Counted from the stretch's first letter, positions 53,998 through 63,361 are shown. The stretch: DNA of 64,000 nucleotides from Planctomycetota bacterium (GCA_016792805.1 JAEUHX010000073.1:116115-180114); one strand, 5' to 3'. Numbers and translations are program-made. The notes: generated by a model not told the origin, from the letters alone.

Positions 53998-54143
53998 CCC
54001 ACCAGGTTCCTTCATTGCCGCCGTAGGGCATGGCCCGCGACGATCTCGCGCGCGCTCGCGCGCGCGGATGACGAATCCCGCCTTCGACGGCTCGTCATCG
54101 CGCGGGGCAAGCCCCGCGCCGTTGTTCGGCGCGAGCGCCGAAC
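53860..54143 (-). repeat. Hairpin-rich modular repeat, copy A
   Basis: Read on the minus strand from the transporter stop: hairpin GTTCGGCGC-TC-GCGCCGAAC (54143-54124), hairpin GCGCGGGGC-TT-GCCCCGCGC (54119-54100), GATGACGA...TCGTCATCC (54099-54067, itself able to pair), hairpin (CG)4-AG-(CG)4 (54064-54047), AGATCGTCG, then the micro-ORF block (to 53860). The same order with the same flanks recurs in the last 600 bases of the window on the other strand. Loops are two bases. The 114 bases from 53614 to 53727 hold nothing I can name. Confidence 0.8.
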
Positions 54144-54169
54144 TCACAAATCGATCTGGGGCAAGGCCG

Positions 54170-54640
54170 CTAGCGGCGCACGAGCAGCACGCCGGCGGCG
54201 AGGAGCAGCACGCCGAGGAGGCGCGTCGCTGTCACAGGGGTGGCAGCCAGGCCAAGCGCGCCAAAATGGTCGAGAGCGAGCGCCGCGAGCCCCTGACCGA
54301 GGACGAGGAGTGCGATGGAGAGACCCACGCCGAGCTTGGGAATTGCGTAGGCGGACACCGCGATCACCGTGAAGCCGCAGAGCCCCCCGAGGTAGTGACT
54401 CCAAGGCGTGCCCTCGGGCACGATTCCTTCGCGCGAGAAGAGGCTCGGCCTCGGGCTCATCGGGTTGAGGGAGTGCAACAGAGCATACAGAAGCGTTCCC
54501 GCCAGCACGACGAGCGTGTTGACGATAAGTGCATTCGGAAGGGAGATTCGAGACGCAAGCGCAGAATTCGACGCCCCCTGAAGCGCGACCGCGCCGCCCG
54601 CGAGGATCAGAAGGACGATGATGGGCCACGGGCTGTTCAT
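54170..54640 (-). CDS. DMT-superfamily transporter, YdcZ/DUF606 type
   Basis: 156 aa, five membrane segments. Family pattern: GGAVALQGASNSALASRI at the N terminus, WSHYLGGLCGFTVIAVSAYA, VLGQGLAALALDHFGALGL and RLLGVLLLAAGVLLVRR at the end. Substrate unknown. ATG 54640 overlaps the stop of the FAD subunit (ATGA); the frame is open upstream but only opposite that gene's own coding sequence. Its coupling to a purine-hydroxylase-type enzyme suggests it moves a substrate or product. The repeat begins 26 bases after its stop. Confidence 0.85.
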   Translation of the reverse strand: MNSPWPIIVLLILAGGAVALQGASNSALASRISLPNALIVNTLVVLAGTLLYALLHSLNPMSPRPSLFSREGIVPEGTPWSHYLGGLCGFTVIAVSAYAIPKLGVGLSIALLVLGQGLAALALDHFGALGLAATPVTATRLLGVLLLAAGVLLVRR

Positions 54641-55473
54641 CGAGTCTCGCTCCAGAATTGTGTCAGCAGAGCGCACGCGGTTCGGGCGCGGTAGGCCGCC
54701 GTCGACCGGAGATCGTCGATCGGTGTGATCTCGCTGCGCAGCGCGCGGTGAGCTTCGGAGAGCGGGAGCGCGCTGCCCAGAGCGCATTCGGCAGCGTAGG
54801 CGCGCATCGCGACCGGTGCCACAGCGCCAAGTGCAAAAGTGATCCCTTCGCCGCGGACGCCGGCCGCGACAACTTTCGAGATGGCGTTGGCCGCCCGAGT
54901 TCCCACTTTTCGAAACCACTGTTTGCCAGCGATGGGCGGGACCTCGATCTCGGTGATGAGCTCGTTGTGCCGGCGCGCAGTCTTTCGGTATCCAAGAAAA
55001 AATTGTGAGATCGGGACGCGCCGAACGCCTCGGGCGCTCGCCAGTACGACGGTGGCGTCCGCGGCCAGGAAGACGGGGAGCGTGTCGCCTGCCGGGGACG
55101 CATTACCGAGATTGCCTCCAAGCGTGCCGCGGTTGCGGATCTGCACTCCGCCGATCTCTTTTGCAGCTGACGCCAGCATCGGAAGCGCCCGCGCGACGAG
55201 CGGGGAGTCGAGGCATTGTGAGTACGTTACCAATGCGCCGAGAACAAGAGTTCCGTCGGGGCGTTTTTGAATTTTCCGCAGCGAGGCGAGCGGCTGCAGG
55301 TCGAGGAAACGGCGCTGCTTCAGGCTGCCGAAGTGAATTCCCACATAAAGATCGGTGCAGCCGGCCATCGGGGTGAGGCCGCGGTCGGCCTCCAGCAGAT
55401 CGAGCGCATGGGCGAGCGAGCGGGGGCGCTCGAGTCGCATCGACGAGATCGCCGGGCTGGTCCATGTCGTCAT
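54637..55473 (-). CDS. Xanthine-dehydrogenase-family FAD-binding subunit
   Basis: 278 aa, the medium (FAD) subunit of a molybdenum hydroxylase. LTPMAGCTDLYVGIHFG and GGVQIRNRGTLGGNLGNASP (about 107-126) are the two FAD-binding motifs of this family; the C-terminal CO-dehydrogenase flavoprotein domain follows. ATG 55473 overlaps the stop of the 2Fe-2S gene (ATGA) and gives the family-like start. It passes electrons from the iron-sulfur subunit to NAD or another acceptor. Confidence 0.93.
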   Translation of the reverse strand: MTTWTSPAISSMRLERPRSLAHALDLLEADRGLTPMAGCTDLYVGIHFGSLKQRRFLDLQPLASLRKIQKRPDGTLVLGALVTYSQCLDSPLVARALPMLASAAKEIGGVQIRNRGTLGGNLGNASPAGDTLPVFLAADATVVLASARGVRRVPISQFFLGYRKTARRHNELITEIEVPPIAGKQWFRKVGTRAANAISKVVAAGVRGEGITFALGAVAPVAMRAYAAECALGSALPLSEAHRALRSEITPIDDLRSTAAYRARTACALLTQFWSETR

Positions 55474-55931
55474 CGTGCCCTCCGCCGTGCCCGCTTGGCT
55501 CGCGCCAGCTCGACGGCCCGATAGACGGCCGAATAGCCGGTGCAGCGGCACAGATTTCCCGCCAACGCGCAGCGGATCTCCTCGCGCCTCGCGCCCGCAG
55601 GAATCACCGACGCAGAGATCAACATTCCCGGCGTGCAGAACCCGCACTGGGCCGCACCCTGCTCCACGAAGGAGCGCTGCAAAGGGTGGCTCCCTTCGGT
55701 GCCGCCGAGCCCTTCGATCGTTGTGATCGATCGGCCCTCCGCATGGGCGACCGGAACAAGGCATGCATTCACCGGCTCGCCATCGAGCAGCACGGTGCAT
55801 GCGCCGCACTCGCCCTCCCCGCAACCTTCCTTGGTCCCCGTGAGTTTGCACTGGATGCGCAGCACGTCGAGCAGCCGCTCAAGCGGGTGCGCCTCCACAC
55901 GGAACGTGGTGCCGTTGATGCGCAGCTTCAC
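55470..55931 (-). CDS. Xanthine-dehydrogenase-family 2Fe-2S subunit
   Basis: 153 aa, the small subunit. The plant-type cluster is EGCGEGECGACTVLLDG plus a later Cys (VNACLV); the second cluster uses AQCGFCTPG and NLCRCTGY in the helical domain. All eight Cys ligands are present. GTG 55931 overlaps the stop of the molybdenum subunit (GTGA). A short Arg-rich tail ends it. The gene order large-small-medium with full overlaps implies coupled translation of one enzyme. Confidence 0.95.
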   Translation of the reverse strand: MKLRINGTTFRVEAHPLERLLDVLRIQCKLTGTKEGCGEGECGACTVLLDGEPVNACLVPVAHAEGRSITTIEGLGGTEGSHPLQRSFVEQGAAQCGFCTPGMLISASVIPAGARREEIRCALAGNLCRCTGYSAVYRAVELARAKRARRRAR

Positions 55932-58108
55932 GTCGCCGCTCCCCGCATCGAATCGACGAGCCCGGCGATCCGCTCCGGAACAGCCGGAATATCACGAATG
56001 TCGAGCCCCGCGTGACGCAGCGCATTGACGACGGCGGGGGAGGGACCGTCGATTGGCATCTCTCCGACTCCCTTCGCTCCGAAAGGGCCGTGACCATAGG
56101 GGAACTCAAGAATCTCAACCTGCATCGGCGGAGTGTCGAGCGGGGTTGGAACCGCATAATTGGTGAGCTGCGCGTTCGCCATCCGCCCGTCGCGCATCAC
56201 GACCTCCTCCGCGAGCGCGAAGGCGATTCCCTGGGCCGTGCCGCCTTCGATTTGCCCGGCGGCGAGCACCGGGTGGATCGCGCGGCCGATGTCCTGGACT
56301 GCGGTGACCTCGGCGGGGCGCACCTCCGCCGTCACGGGATCAATCTCGAGCTCGATGACATCGCAGCCGTATCCGTACGCTCCGTACGCGTCGCCTCGAT
56401 AATGAACATCATCCCAATGCATCGACTTCGGCCGATCGTATTGTTCGGTCACGACGAGCGGGCCGTTCTTCGCAAGATACTGCCGCGGAGTCATGCGCCC
56501 GAGCGCGCGCTTCAGGCTCTGTGCGCAGCGGCGCAGAATCTCTCCCACGATCATGCAAGTGCGAGAGGCTACAGTAGGCCCGCTGTCGGGCACTTCTCTC
56601 GTATCGGGATCGGCCACCTCGATGCGGGAGAGCGGCCAGCCGAGTTCCTCGGCCACGATTTGTGACAAGATCGTGCGCGTGCCCTGGCCGATCTCCGTGG
56701 ACGCCACCAGGATCCGGGCGCCCGTCGGGGTCAGCTCAAGCGCTGCGCGCGATGCGAGCTTCACCTCACCCGCTCCCGTGAAGCCGCTTCCGTGAAAAAA
56801 GAGTGCGAGGCCGATGCCGCGCAGGGGGCCGCCGCTCACCCGTGCCTTGGCGTTGTGCTTTTCGATCGCGCGCCTTCGTGCCACAAATCGCGAGCGACGG
56901 ACGGCGGACTCCAGGCAGGGGAGGGCGGAGCAATCCGCGCCGAGTCGTTGGCCCGTCGCCGTCGTGTCGCCCGGCCGGAGCGCGTTTCGGCGGCGGAGCT
57001 CGAGCGGGTCGATGCCGAGCGCTTCCGCGATCCGCTCCATATGGACCTCGACGGCGAATTGTGTCTGCGGCGCGCCGAATCCTCGAAATGCACCATTCGG
57101 CGGCGTGTTTGTCATGGCCGCCCGACCGAGGATCTGTACGTCCTCGCAGCGGTAGGGACCCGCTGCGTGCAGCACGCCGCGCGAGAGCACCACGGGCGAA
57201 AGTGTCACATAAGCTCCTGCGTCGAGCAGCACGTCGATCTGCATCGCCGTGAGCGATCCATCGCGCCGAACGCCGGTTTTGTGGCGAACGATCGAGGGGT
57301 GGCGCTTCGTCGTCGCGAGCATGTCCTCCGAGCGGTCATAGACAAGCTTCACGGGCCGCCCCGACTTCAGGGCCAGGAGTGCGGCATGCCCCGCGATCAT
57401 GGAAGGATACTCTTCCTTTCCCCCGAATCCGCCGCCCGTCTCCACTTGGATGATGCGCACGCGCTCCGGAGGCAAACTCAGCAATTCCACGAGCGCCTTC
57501 TGCACATAGTATGGGCATTGCAAGGATCCATAGATCGTGACGCCGTCTTTCTCGGGCACGGCGATCACTCCCTGGGTTTCGACGTACAGCTGCTCCTGGT
57601 GTCCGGTCGTGTACTCGCCTTCTACGATCCGGTCGGCGCGCGCGAAGCCCCGGGAGAGGTTTCCCTTCTCGATGAGAATCTCTTTACAAAACGATCGACT
57701 CGCGCGCACATCGAGCTGTGCCTTCCGCGGGCGCTCACGCAGTTCGACGGCGACGCTCGCCAACGCGTCGCGATCCTCGTGGGCGAGCAGCAGCACAGGC
57801 TCCGCCGCGTGGCGGATCTCACGGCGCACGAGGCAGGGCTGGTCGGGCTCGAGGAGCGCGATGGCGTTGCGGCCGGGGATGTCAGCGGCGCTGACGACGT
57901 GCAGGCCGCGCGGCCGCCGCCCCATCGACCATCCGAGCAGCTCGCCGCGTGGGACGGTCGATCGAATCGTGCGCCCCAGCAGAAGTCCCGGAAACTCGAG
58001 ATCGTCGACGTAGCGCGCCGTGCCGGCGACTTTCGCCGCGCCCTCGAGCCTCGGCGGGGATGTGCCGACGACAGAGAGTGGGCGGGGCCGTCGGGGGCGA
58101 GGGGGCAT
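55928..58108 (-). CDS. Xanthine-dehydrogenase-family molybdenum-binding subunit
   Basis: 726 aa, the catalytic large subunit. QVETGGGFGGKEEYPS (about 223-238), TPPNGAFRGFGAPQ (about 334-347, catalytic-site Arg) and FGAKGVGEMPIDGPSP (active-site Glu in GVGE, about 682) are the standard motifs. The AYxCSFR loop of CO dehydrogenase is not seen, so it is a hydroxylase of the xanthine/nicotinate/aldehyde type. The real substrate is not evident; the linked YdcZ-like transporter may be a clue. Start ATG 58108; the 110-base gap before it may hold a promoter. Confidence 0.93.
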   Translation of the reverse strand: MPPRPRRPRPLSVVGTSPPRLEGAAKVAGTARYVDDLEFPGLLLGRTIRSTVPRGELLGWSMGRRPRGLHVVSAADIPGRNAIALLEPDQPCLVRREIRHAAEPVLLLAHEDRDALASVAVELRERPRKAQLDVRASRSFCKEILIEKGNLSRGFARADRIVEGEYTTGHQEQLYVETQGVIAVPEKDGVTIYGSLQCPYYVQKALVELLSLPPERVRIIQVETGGGFGGKEEYPSMIAGHAALLALKSGRPVKLVYDRSEDMLATTKRHPSIVRHKTGVRRDGSLTAMQIDVLLDAGAYVTLSPVVLSRGVLHAAGPYRCEDVQILGRAAMTNTPPNGAFRGFGAPQTQFAVEVHMERIAEALGIDPLELRRRNALRPGDTTATGQRLGADCSALPCLESAVRRSRFVARRRAIEKHNAKARVSGGPLRGIGLALFFHGSGFTGAGEVKLASRAALELTPTGARILVASTEIGQGTRTILSQIVAEELGWPLSRIEVADPDTREVPDSGPTVASRTCMIVGEILRRCAQSLKRALGRMTPRQYLAKNGPLVVTEQYDRPKSMHWDDVHYRGDAYGAYGYGCDVIELEIDPVTAEVRPAEVTAVQDIGRAIHPVLAAGQIEGGTAQGIAFALAEEVVMRDGRMANAQLTNYAVPTPLDTPPMQVEILEFPYGHGPFGAKGVGEMPIDGPSPAVVNALRHAGLDIRDIPAVPERIAGLVDSMRGAAT

Positions 58109-58218
58109 GGCTTCCGAAGTAGAACCACCGTCCCGAGGCGATTCCAGCGGGCGCAGCTTCGCGCTCGGGTCATCTACCCTGGTGACACAATCGCGCGGGT
58201 CTCAGGCCTCCCCGGTTG

Positions 58219-58776
58219 CTAGCTCCGAGCCGCCGCCGCCTCCATGAAGCCGAAGATGGAACCGTACTTTTCTTCGATTCTTGCAATGTTCTCGGCCGAG
58301 AGCGTCGTGAAGCCCTTAAACGGCGCGCGCGACTTCCGGCCGATGGCGCCGTAGAACGCGTCGAGCGGCATGGAAAGCGACGTCACGCCCGCGAGCAGGA
58401 TGAGCAGCTCGTGGGTGCCGGCGCCGCCCTTTCCGAAGAGCGCCTCGGAGAGCGTTCGGTTGCGCTCCGAGTGAATCACCGTGCCCGCGCCGACGAGGCC
58501 CGACTTGCGCATGAAGAGGCAGGTCTCGCCGCCGACGATGAGCTCCCACTTCTTGGTGACCGCCTCGTCGGGCCAGAGCCCAACGACGGCGAGCGCACCC
58601 GAGCCGACGCGCTGCTTCAGCGACGCGAAGGTCTTGGGCGACACATTCCGTTCGAACGGCGCGAGCGGATAGGCGCGAGTGAAATCATGAGGAATGCGAG
58701 CGGTAACGTTCTCTTCGTCGATCGGAAAGACAAAGAATCCGGTGCCGGAGGGCTGATTGACTTGGATGAACGCCAT
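58219..58776 (-). CDS. Unknown protein with a possible PUA/EVE-like fold
   Basis: 185 aa. The middle (WPDEAVTKKWELIVGGETCL, then FMRKSGLVGAGTVIHSERN) has the look of a PUA/EVE/ASCH-type barrel, where a tryptophan and a glycine turn precede a pocket for a modified base. The N terminus is TGFFVFPIDEENVTARIPHD. This is a fold guess from pattern only. Real gene: no better frame overlaps it and it is 14 bases downstream of another unknown gene on the same strand, with which it is probably co-transcribed. Confidence 0.55.
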   Translation of the reverse strand: MAFIQVNQPSGTGFFVFPIDEENVTARIPHDFTRAYPLAPFERNVSPKTFASLKQRVGSGALAVVGLWPDEAVTKKWELIVGGETCLFMRKSGLVGAGTVIHSERNRTLSEALFGKGGAGTHELLILLAGVTSLSMPLDAFYGAIGRKSRAPFKGFTTLSAENIARIEEKYGSIFGFMEAAAARS

Positions 58777-58790
58777 GATGCGGGAGCCCG

Positions 58791-59270
58791 CTACTTCGCC
58801 CTCTTGGCGCTTTCGGACATCTTCGCGATGCGAGACTTGAACATGGCCAAGCGGGCCGGGCCGTCAGGACGGCGCTTAATGAGTTCTTCGAGCTGCTTCA
58901 AAGCGCCCGGATTCTCAATCTCCTTTCGGTATCGTTCGATGAAAGGCTCCACGCGGGCGAAGAAGAAAATAGCCTCGCCGTTGGTCTGCCAGAACAGCTC
59001 CTCGTGGAGCGCTCCCTGGTTCACAAATGTCGCGCACATTTCCCAGTAGCTCGAGACCTGGCGGAAATGTGCATTATGGGGATGTCCCCACTGCGTGACG
59101 GCCACGAACTCCTCGTAGCTCGTCGGCGTCCACATCGCCATGGCGTCGCGCGCCTGGCGCATCACGGCCTCGCGTCGAAGCTCATAAAGCTTCAAGATAA
59201 TATTGACATCCTCGTGGTCGGGAGTGCCGCTCTTCAGGGTCGGCTTTCGATCATTGGGAGTAGGGAGCAT
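58791..59270 (-). CDS. Unknown soluble protein, 159 aa
   Basis: A charged, mostly helical protein without signal or membrane segments. The N-terminal third (NIILKLYELRREAVMRQARD) and the centre (HFRQVSSYWEMCATFVNQGA) are amphipathic helices. Two Trp-rich stretches (MAMWTPTSYEEF, LFWQTNGEAIFFF) suggest a conserved core. I cannot name the family. It is the first gene of the minus run leading to the hydroxylase and is divergent from the VWA gene, with 122 bases between the starts. Confidence 0.6.
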   Translation of the reverse strand: MLPTPNDRKPTLKSGTPDHEDVNIILKLYELRREAVMRQARDAMAMWTPTSYEEFVAVTQWGHPHNAHFRQVSSYWEMCATFVNQGALHEELFWQTNGEAIFFFARVEPFIERYRKEIENPGALKQLEELIKRRPDGPARLAMFKSRIAKMSESAKRAK

Positions 59271-59392
59271 GGAAGCAGCCTATCGCCCCCGGCAGCGCTC
59301 CCATGGGGGGCGCGGCGGCGCGAGGGCGGCTCCGTGGGGCGTCGCGGGAGGCTCCGGCAGCGCCTGGCGCCGCCGCGTGCGATCTTGCCTCC

Positions 59393-60517
59393 ATGCGATG
59401 GCTTTACGAGCGTTTCGACCCCGCTCGCCACGGTCGCGCCGAGCTCGAGAAGCTCCTGCGGCGAATCTTCCATGCGCTGCTTGTCCGAACCGACGGCGAC
59501 GTGGACGAGGCGATGCGCTGGCTCGAGGTGCTCGCGGAGCGCCATCAATTGCTGCCGAAGGGCTATTCGCTGGAGGATTTTCGCAAGGCGCTGGAGCGGG
59601 ATCGGGAGGTTCGTACCGATCCTTTGACAGGGGAGTTCACTCTCACGGGCCGAGGCGCGCGCGAGATTCGCAGGGACTCGCTGGAGTTGATCTTCCAGGG
59701 GTTGCGCAAGGGCGGCGCGGGGGAGCATCGCACGCCGCACGCCGGCGCGCAGGGGGAGCGTCTGCCGGAGACGCGACCTTATGAATTCGGCGACGACGTG
59801 GCTGCCGTCGACTGGGCCTCCACCTATCGCAACGCGGCGATGCGGCGCGGCTCGGAGAGCGCGCCGGGCGCGGCAGGTGCGCCCGGGGCGATCGAGGAGC
59901 AGGATTTGGAAGTGTACGAAACGGAGCACCGGACGAGCTGCGCCACGGTGCTGCTGCTCGACATCTCGCACTCCATGACGCTCTATGGCGAGGACCGCAT
60001 GTCGCCTGCCAAGACGGTGGCTTTGGCGCTCGACGAATTGGTGACATCACAATTCCCGAAGGACACTCTCGAGGTCGTGCTTTTCGGCGACGAAGCGAAG
60101 AGGGTCCGGCGCGAGGATCTGCCTTTCGTCTCGAACGGGCCGTTTCATACCAATACGAGAGCGGGGCTGCGCATGGCGCGGGAGCTTCTCCTTCGCTCGC
60201 GCGCCGCGAACCGGCAGATCTTCCTCATCACGGACGGCAAGCCCTCCGCACTCACGGAGCCCGACGGGAGCATCTATAAGAATCCCATGGGGCTCGACCG
60301 AAGAATTGTGAATAAGACGCTCGAGGAAGCTGCCGAATGCCACCGAAAGGGGATCCCGATCACGACCTTCATGGTGGCTCAAGACGCTTACCTCCAGTCG
60401 TTCGTCGAGGAGTTCGCCAAGGTCAATCAAGGCAGAGTGTACTTCTCAGGCCTCGACAACCTTGGCAGCTACGTTTTCGTCGACTACCTGCGCAATCGGC
60501 GGCGACGCGTGCGCTAG
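59393..60517 (+). CDS. VWA-domain protein
   Basis: 374 aa. The C-terminal half is a von Willebrand A domain with a complete metal site: LLLDISHSMTLYG (DxSxS, about 190-195), TNTRAGLRMARELL (Thr) and LITDGKPSAL (Asp). The N-terminal half is helical and charged, including a segment YEFGDDVAAVDWASTYRNAA that resembles the DUF58-type linker before VWA domains. There is no signal peptide. ATG 59393 gives a natural N terminus; the open frame upstream is not conserved-looking. Many such VWA proteins pair with a MoxR AAA ATPase, but none is next to it here. Confidence 0.8.
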   Translation: MRWLYERFDPARHGRAELEKLLRRIFHALLVRTDGDVDEAMRWLEVLAERHQLLPKGYSLEDFRKALERDREVRTDPLTGEFTLTGRGAREIRRDSLELIFQGLRKGGAGEHRTPHAGAQGERLPETRPYEFGDDVAAVDWASTYRNAAMRRGSESAPGAAGAPGAIEEQDLEVYETEHRTSCATVLLLDISHSMTLYGEDRMSPAKTVALALDELVTSQFPKDTLEVVLFGDEAKRVRREDLPFVSNGPFHTNTRAGLRMARELLLRSRAANRQIFLITDGKPSALTEPDGSIYKNPMGLDRRIVNKTLEEAAECHRKGIPITTFMVAQDAYLQSFVEEFAKVNQGRVYFSGLDNLGSYVFVDYLRNRRRRVR

Positions 60518-60532
60518 GCTCTGCGTCTGAAG

Positions 60533-63361
60533 CTACTTATTCGCAGGAGCCGATGCCGGTGTCTCTTCGAGCGCGGCAAGCCTTTCGGAAAGATCTCGTA
60601 CCAAGGCAGCCGTCGCTTCCGATTTCTGAGCTTCTGGGGAGAGCCGACCGAAGGAATCGCGGGCGGCTCGAACGCTCGCACGCGCTTTTGTCAGATCTCC
60701 GCATCTCTCGTAGGCAATCGACTGAGTCAGCAGTGCTCTCGCCGCCGGAACTACGTACCCGATCGCGGCTGGATCAGCATCGGCCATCTGTAGGAAAAGT
60801 CCTTTCGCGCGATCGAGCGCTTGGGCGGATTCATGGAACTGCTCAAGCACAAGATAGAGATCTCCCAGGGTGGCAGACGTCTGTGCCAGCTTGAGCCCGA
60901 CGGAGATCAACATATCTTCTGGATCCAGATTCTCGAAAATTGCCACGGACTCTTCCAGCATCTCGCGCGCCGTCTTGGGGTCTCCCTGGGCGAATTGTGA
61001 TCTCGCGCCCTGATGGAGCGCGGAGCCGAGGGCGGCTCCGAAGGTGGTGACCTCCGGTGCTTCCGCCGTGAGATCTCGAGCGAGCTCGATCGCCTCGCTC
61101 GCGACGATCGACGCTTCTTGTGCATTCTCGGAGCGCAGCGATTGACTCGCCTGCTCCACGAGTCCGTTCACAAGATCGTAACGGTATGCTTGCTGATGAG
61201 GGAGTTGCGCGACGGCACTGCGCCGGAGACTCAAGCTCTCCTGAAGCGCCGCCCGTGCTTCGGCCTCGACGCCGAGTTCCGTCTCGACGCGGGCGCGGAT
61301 CGCGAGTGCCTGCGCGAGGAGAATCTGGTCGACGGGGCTGTTTGGACTTTTTAGCAAACACTCACGAAACGCGAGAACGGCCGCTTGGGCGGCCTCTCTC
61401 GCGGGCTCGAGCGCACCGCTTGCCAGCAGGACTGCTGATCGCTCCATCTGAATGCGGCCGAGATCATGGTCGGCATCCATGGCCTCACCCAGGACTGCTC
61501 GGTGCATCTCCACAAGCGACGCAGCCTTGGCGAGCACCTTTTGTGCATCGTCGAATGCGCCGCGAGCCTTCGCAATATTGGCTTCTAACCACATATTTTC
61601 GAAGAGGAGATTCACCGCCTGGGCATCCTTCGGGCTGCGGCTGATCTGCGATTCAAGCAGAGAGATCGCCTGTCGGATCGACGAGCTTGCAGTATCGAGG
61701 TCTCGCTTCAGGAATGCGACCTCGGCGAGGCCAGCGAGGGAGCGCGGCTGCTCGAGGCTCGGTGCGTTCGCCGCTCCGAGCGCTTCGATCATCGCGATCG
61801 CCTCCTGGAAGTGTTGCTTTGCATCGTCCAGTTTGCCGAGCAGTACAGAAAGTACTCCGGCTCGATTGTGAACATGGAGCGCGCGAGCGCCGAGCCCGCT
61901 GCCGGAACCGAACTGCTCCGCGAGCCGCTGATACATCTCCAGCGATTCCTCCAGAACGCTGCGGCGCACTTCCTCGAAGCCGGGCATCCCCTGGAGCTGA
62001 TCATTGGCCAGCCGCACCGGCAGGCGGTCGACGACCTCGACCGCCAGATCGAAGCTCTTCTGTGCTTTCTCGAGCGCCGTCGTGATCTCGGACCGCGCCC
62101 GAGCCTCCTGAATCAAGTAACCGGCCGGGCCGAGCACAAGCGCCACGGCGCCGACCACCGCGGCCGCCGTCACCGCCGGGTGGCGACGTGCAAGCCGCGC
62201 GAGGCGCACTCGAATGTTGGGCCGCCGCGCCTCGATCGGGCGCAGCTCGAGGATGCGTCCGAGGTCTGCCGCGAGCGCTCCGGCGCTTTTATATCGTTGT
62301 GCGCGGTCCACCTCCATGGCTGCGAGGCAGGCCGTCTCCACGTCCCAAGAGACCGCTGCATGGAGTTCCCGAATCGGCTTCGGGCGCCCCTCCAGAATCC
62401 GCTGCCGCGTCGACTCCTCCGACGACGGAGAATAGTAAGGGGACTCGAGAGTAAGAAATTCATACAGCGTGATTCCGAGCGAATACACATCCGTCCGCGC
62501 GTCGAGCGCGTCAGTTTCTCCGCGAATCTGCTCCGGTGACATGTAGGGCACCGATCCGAGCTGCGCTCCCGAGCGCGTCAGCTTCGTCGTCCCTTGCGCC
62601 GTCGCGAGCCCGAAGTCGAGCAGGCGCACGCGGCCATCGGGGCCGAGCATGATGTTCGAAGGTTTCACATCGCGGTGGAGTACGCCGCGGCTATGTGCAT
62701 GGTCGAGCGCGAGCGCGATCTCGCGCGTCATGCGCAGGCACGCCTCCACCCAGCTCCCCTCAAAAATCCGGCTCGCGCCGCCGCGCTCCACCGGCACGCC
62801 AGGCCGAAGCGCCTCCAACGCCTGCGCAAGATGGCGCCCCTCCAGCTGATCGGTCTCCACCCGCCCCGCGAGATACCCCAAGATCTGGCCAAGGGTCGCG
62901 CCCTCGGCCAACTCCATCACCAAATAGGAAGCGCCACCCGCCTCCTCGAATTCATACACCGGAACGATCGCCGGATGCTGGAGCCGCGCGACCGTCGAAG
63001 CCTCGCGCCGGAACCGATCCTGCGCCCCCGGGAAGAAGAGCATGTCGGGACGCAACACTTTGACTGCCACAAATCGCCCCAGCGAAGGCTGCTCTGCGCG
63101 AAACACCACGCCCATGCCGCCGCCGCCCAGCCGCTCCACCAGCCGGTAGGGCCCGAGCATGCGCGGCAGCACATCGTCGCGCGTTGTCTCGGCCGACTGC
63201 ACGAGCCCGAGCTTCGCCAGCTGCTCCACGCGCCTGCGCAGATCCGACGCGTGCTCCGGGTGATCCCGACAGAGTTCATCCAGCGCGCGGGCGCCTTGGG
63301 ATTCGATCCGCGACAGGCACTGGGCAATGAGCCCATCAAGCGGATCATCGGGGGAGGCCAT
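60533..63361 (-). CDS. Transmembrane Ser/Thr protein kinase with TPR sensor region
   Basis: 942 aa. An N-terminal 70-residue helical segment precedes a Hanks-type kinase: LGGGGMGVVFRAE (P-loop), VAVKVLR (Lys), HRDVKPSNIML (catalytic loop, about 225), LLDFGLA (DFG) and GSVPYMSPEQIRG (activation segment). One membrane helix (VTAAAVVGAVALVLGPAGYL, about 397-416) leads to a 500-residue region with about ten TPR-like repeats, likely outside the cytoplasm. This architecture is abundant in Planctomycetota. Convergent with the VWA gene (15-base gap). The catalytic residues are intact, so it is presumably active. Confidence 0.93.
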   Translation of the reverse strand: MASPDDPLDGLIAQCLSRIESQGARALDELCRDHPEHASDLRRRVEQLAKLGLVQSAETTRDDVLPRMLGPYRLVERLGGGGMGVVFRAEQPSLGRFVAVKVLRPDMLFFPGAQDRFRREASTVARLQHPAIVPVYEFEEAGGASYLVMELAEGATLGQILGYLAGRVETDQLEGRHLAQALEALRPGVPVERGGASRIFEGSWVEACLRMTREIALALDHAHSRGVLHRDVKPSNIMLGPDGRVRLLDFGLATAQGTTKLTRSGAQLGSVPYMSPEQIRGETDALDARTDVYSLGITLYEFLTLESPYYSPSSEESTRQRILEGRPKPIRELHAAVSWDVETACLAAMEVDRAQRYKSAGALAADLGRILELRPIEARRPNIRVRLARLARRHPAVTAAAVVGAVALVLGPAGYLIQEARARSEITTALEKAQKSFDLAVEVVDRLPVRLANDQLQGMPGFEEVRRSVLEESLEMYQRLAEQFGSGSGLGARALHVHNRAGVLSVLLGKLDDAKQHFQEAIAMIEALGAANAPSLEQPRSLAGLAEVAFLKRDLDTASSSIRQAISLLESQISRSPKDAQAVNLLFENMWLEANIAKARGAFDDAQKVLAKAASLVEMHRAVLGEAMDADHDLGRIQMERSAVLLASGALEPAREAAQAAVLAFRECLLKSPNSPVDQILLAQALAIRARVETELGVEAEARAALQESLSLRRSAVAQLPHQQAYRYDLVNGLVEQASQSLRSENAQEASIVASEAIELARDLTAEAPEVTTFGAALGSALHQGARSQFAQGDPKTAREMLEESVAIFENLDPEDMLISVGLKLAQTSATLGDLYLVLEQFHESAQALDRAKGLFLQMADADPAAIGYVVPAARALLTQSIAYERCGDLTKARASVRAARDSFGRLSPEAQKSEATAALVRDLSERLAALEETPASAPANK

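Noticed and set aside
55928..58108. Aerobic CO dehydrogenase large subunit
   Set aside because: The AYxCSFR active-site loop is missing; the GAFRGF motif fits the xanthine/aldehyde hydroxylase group.
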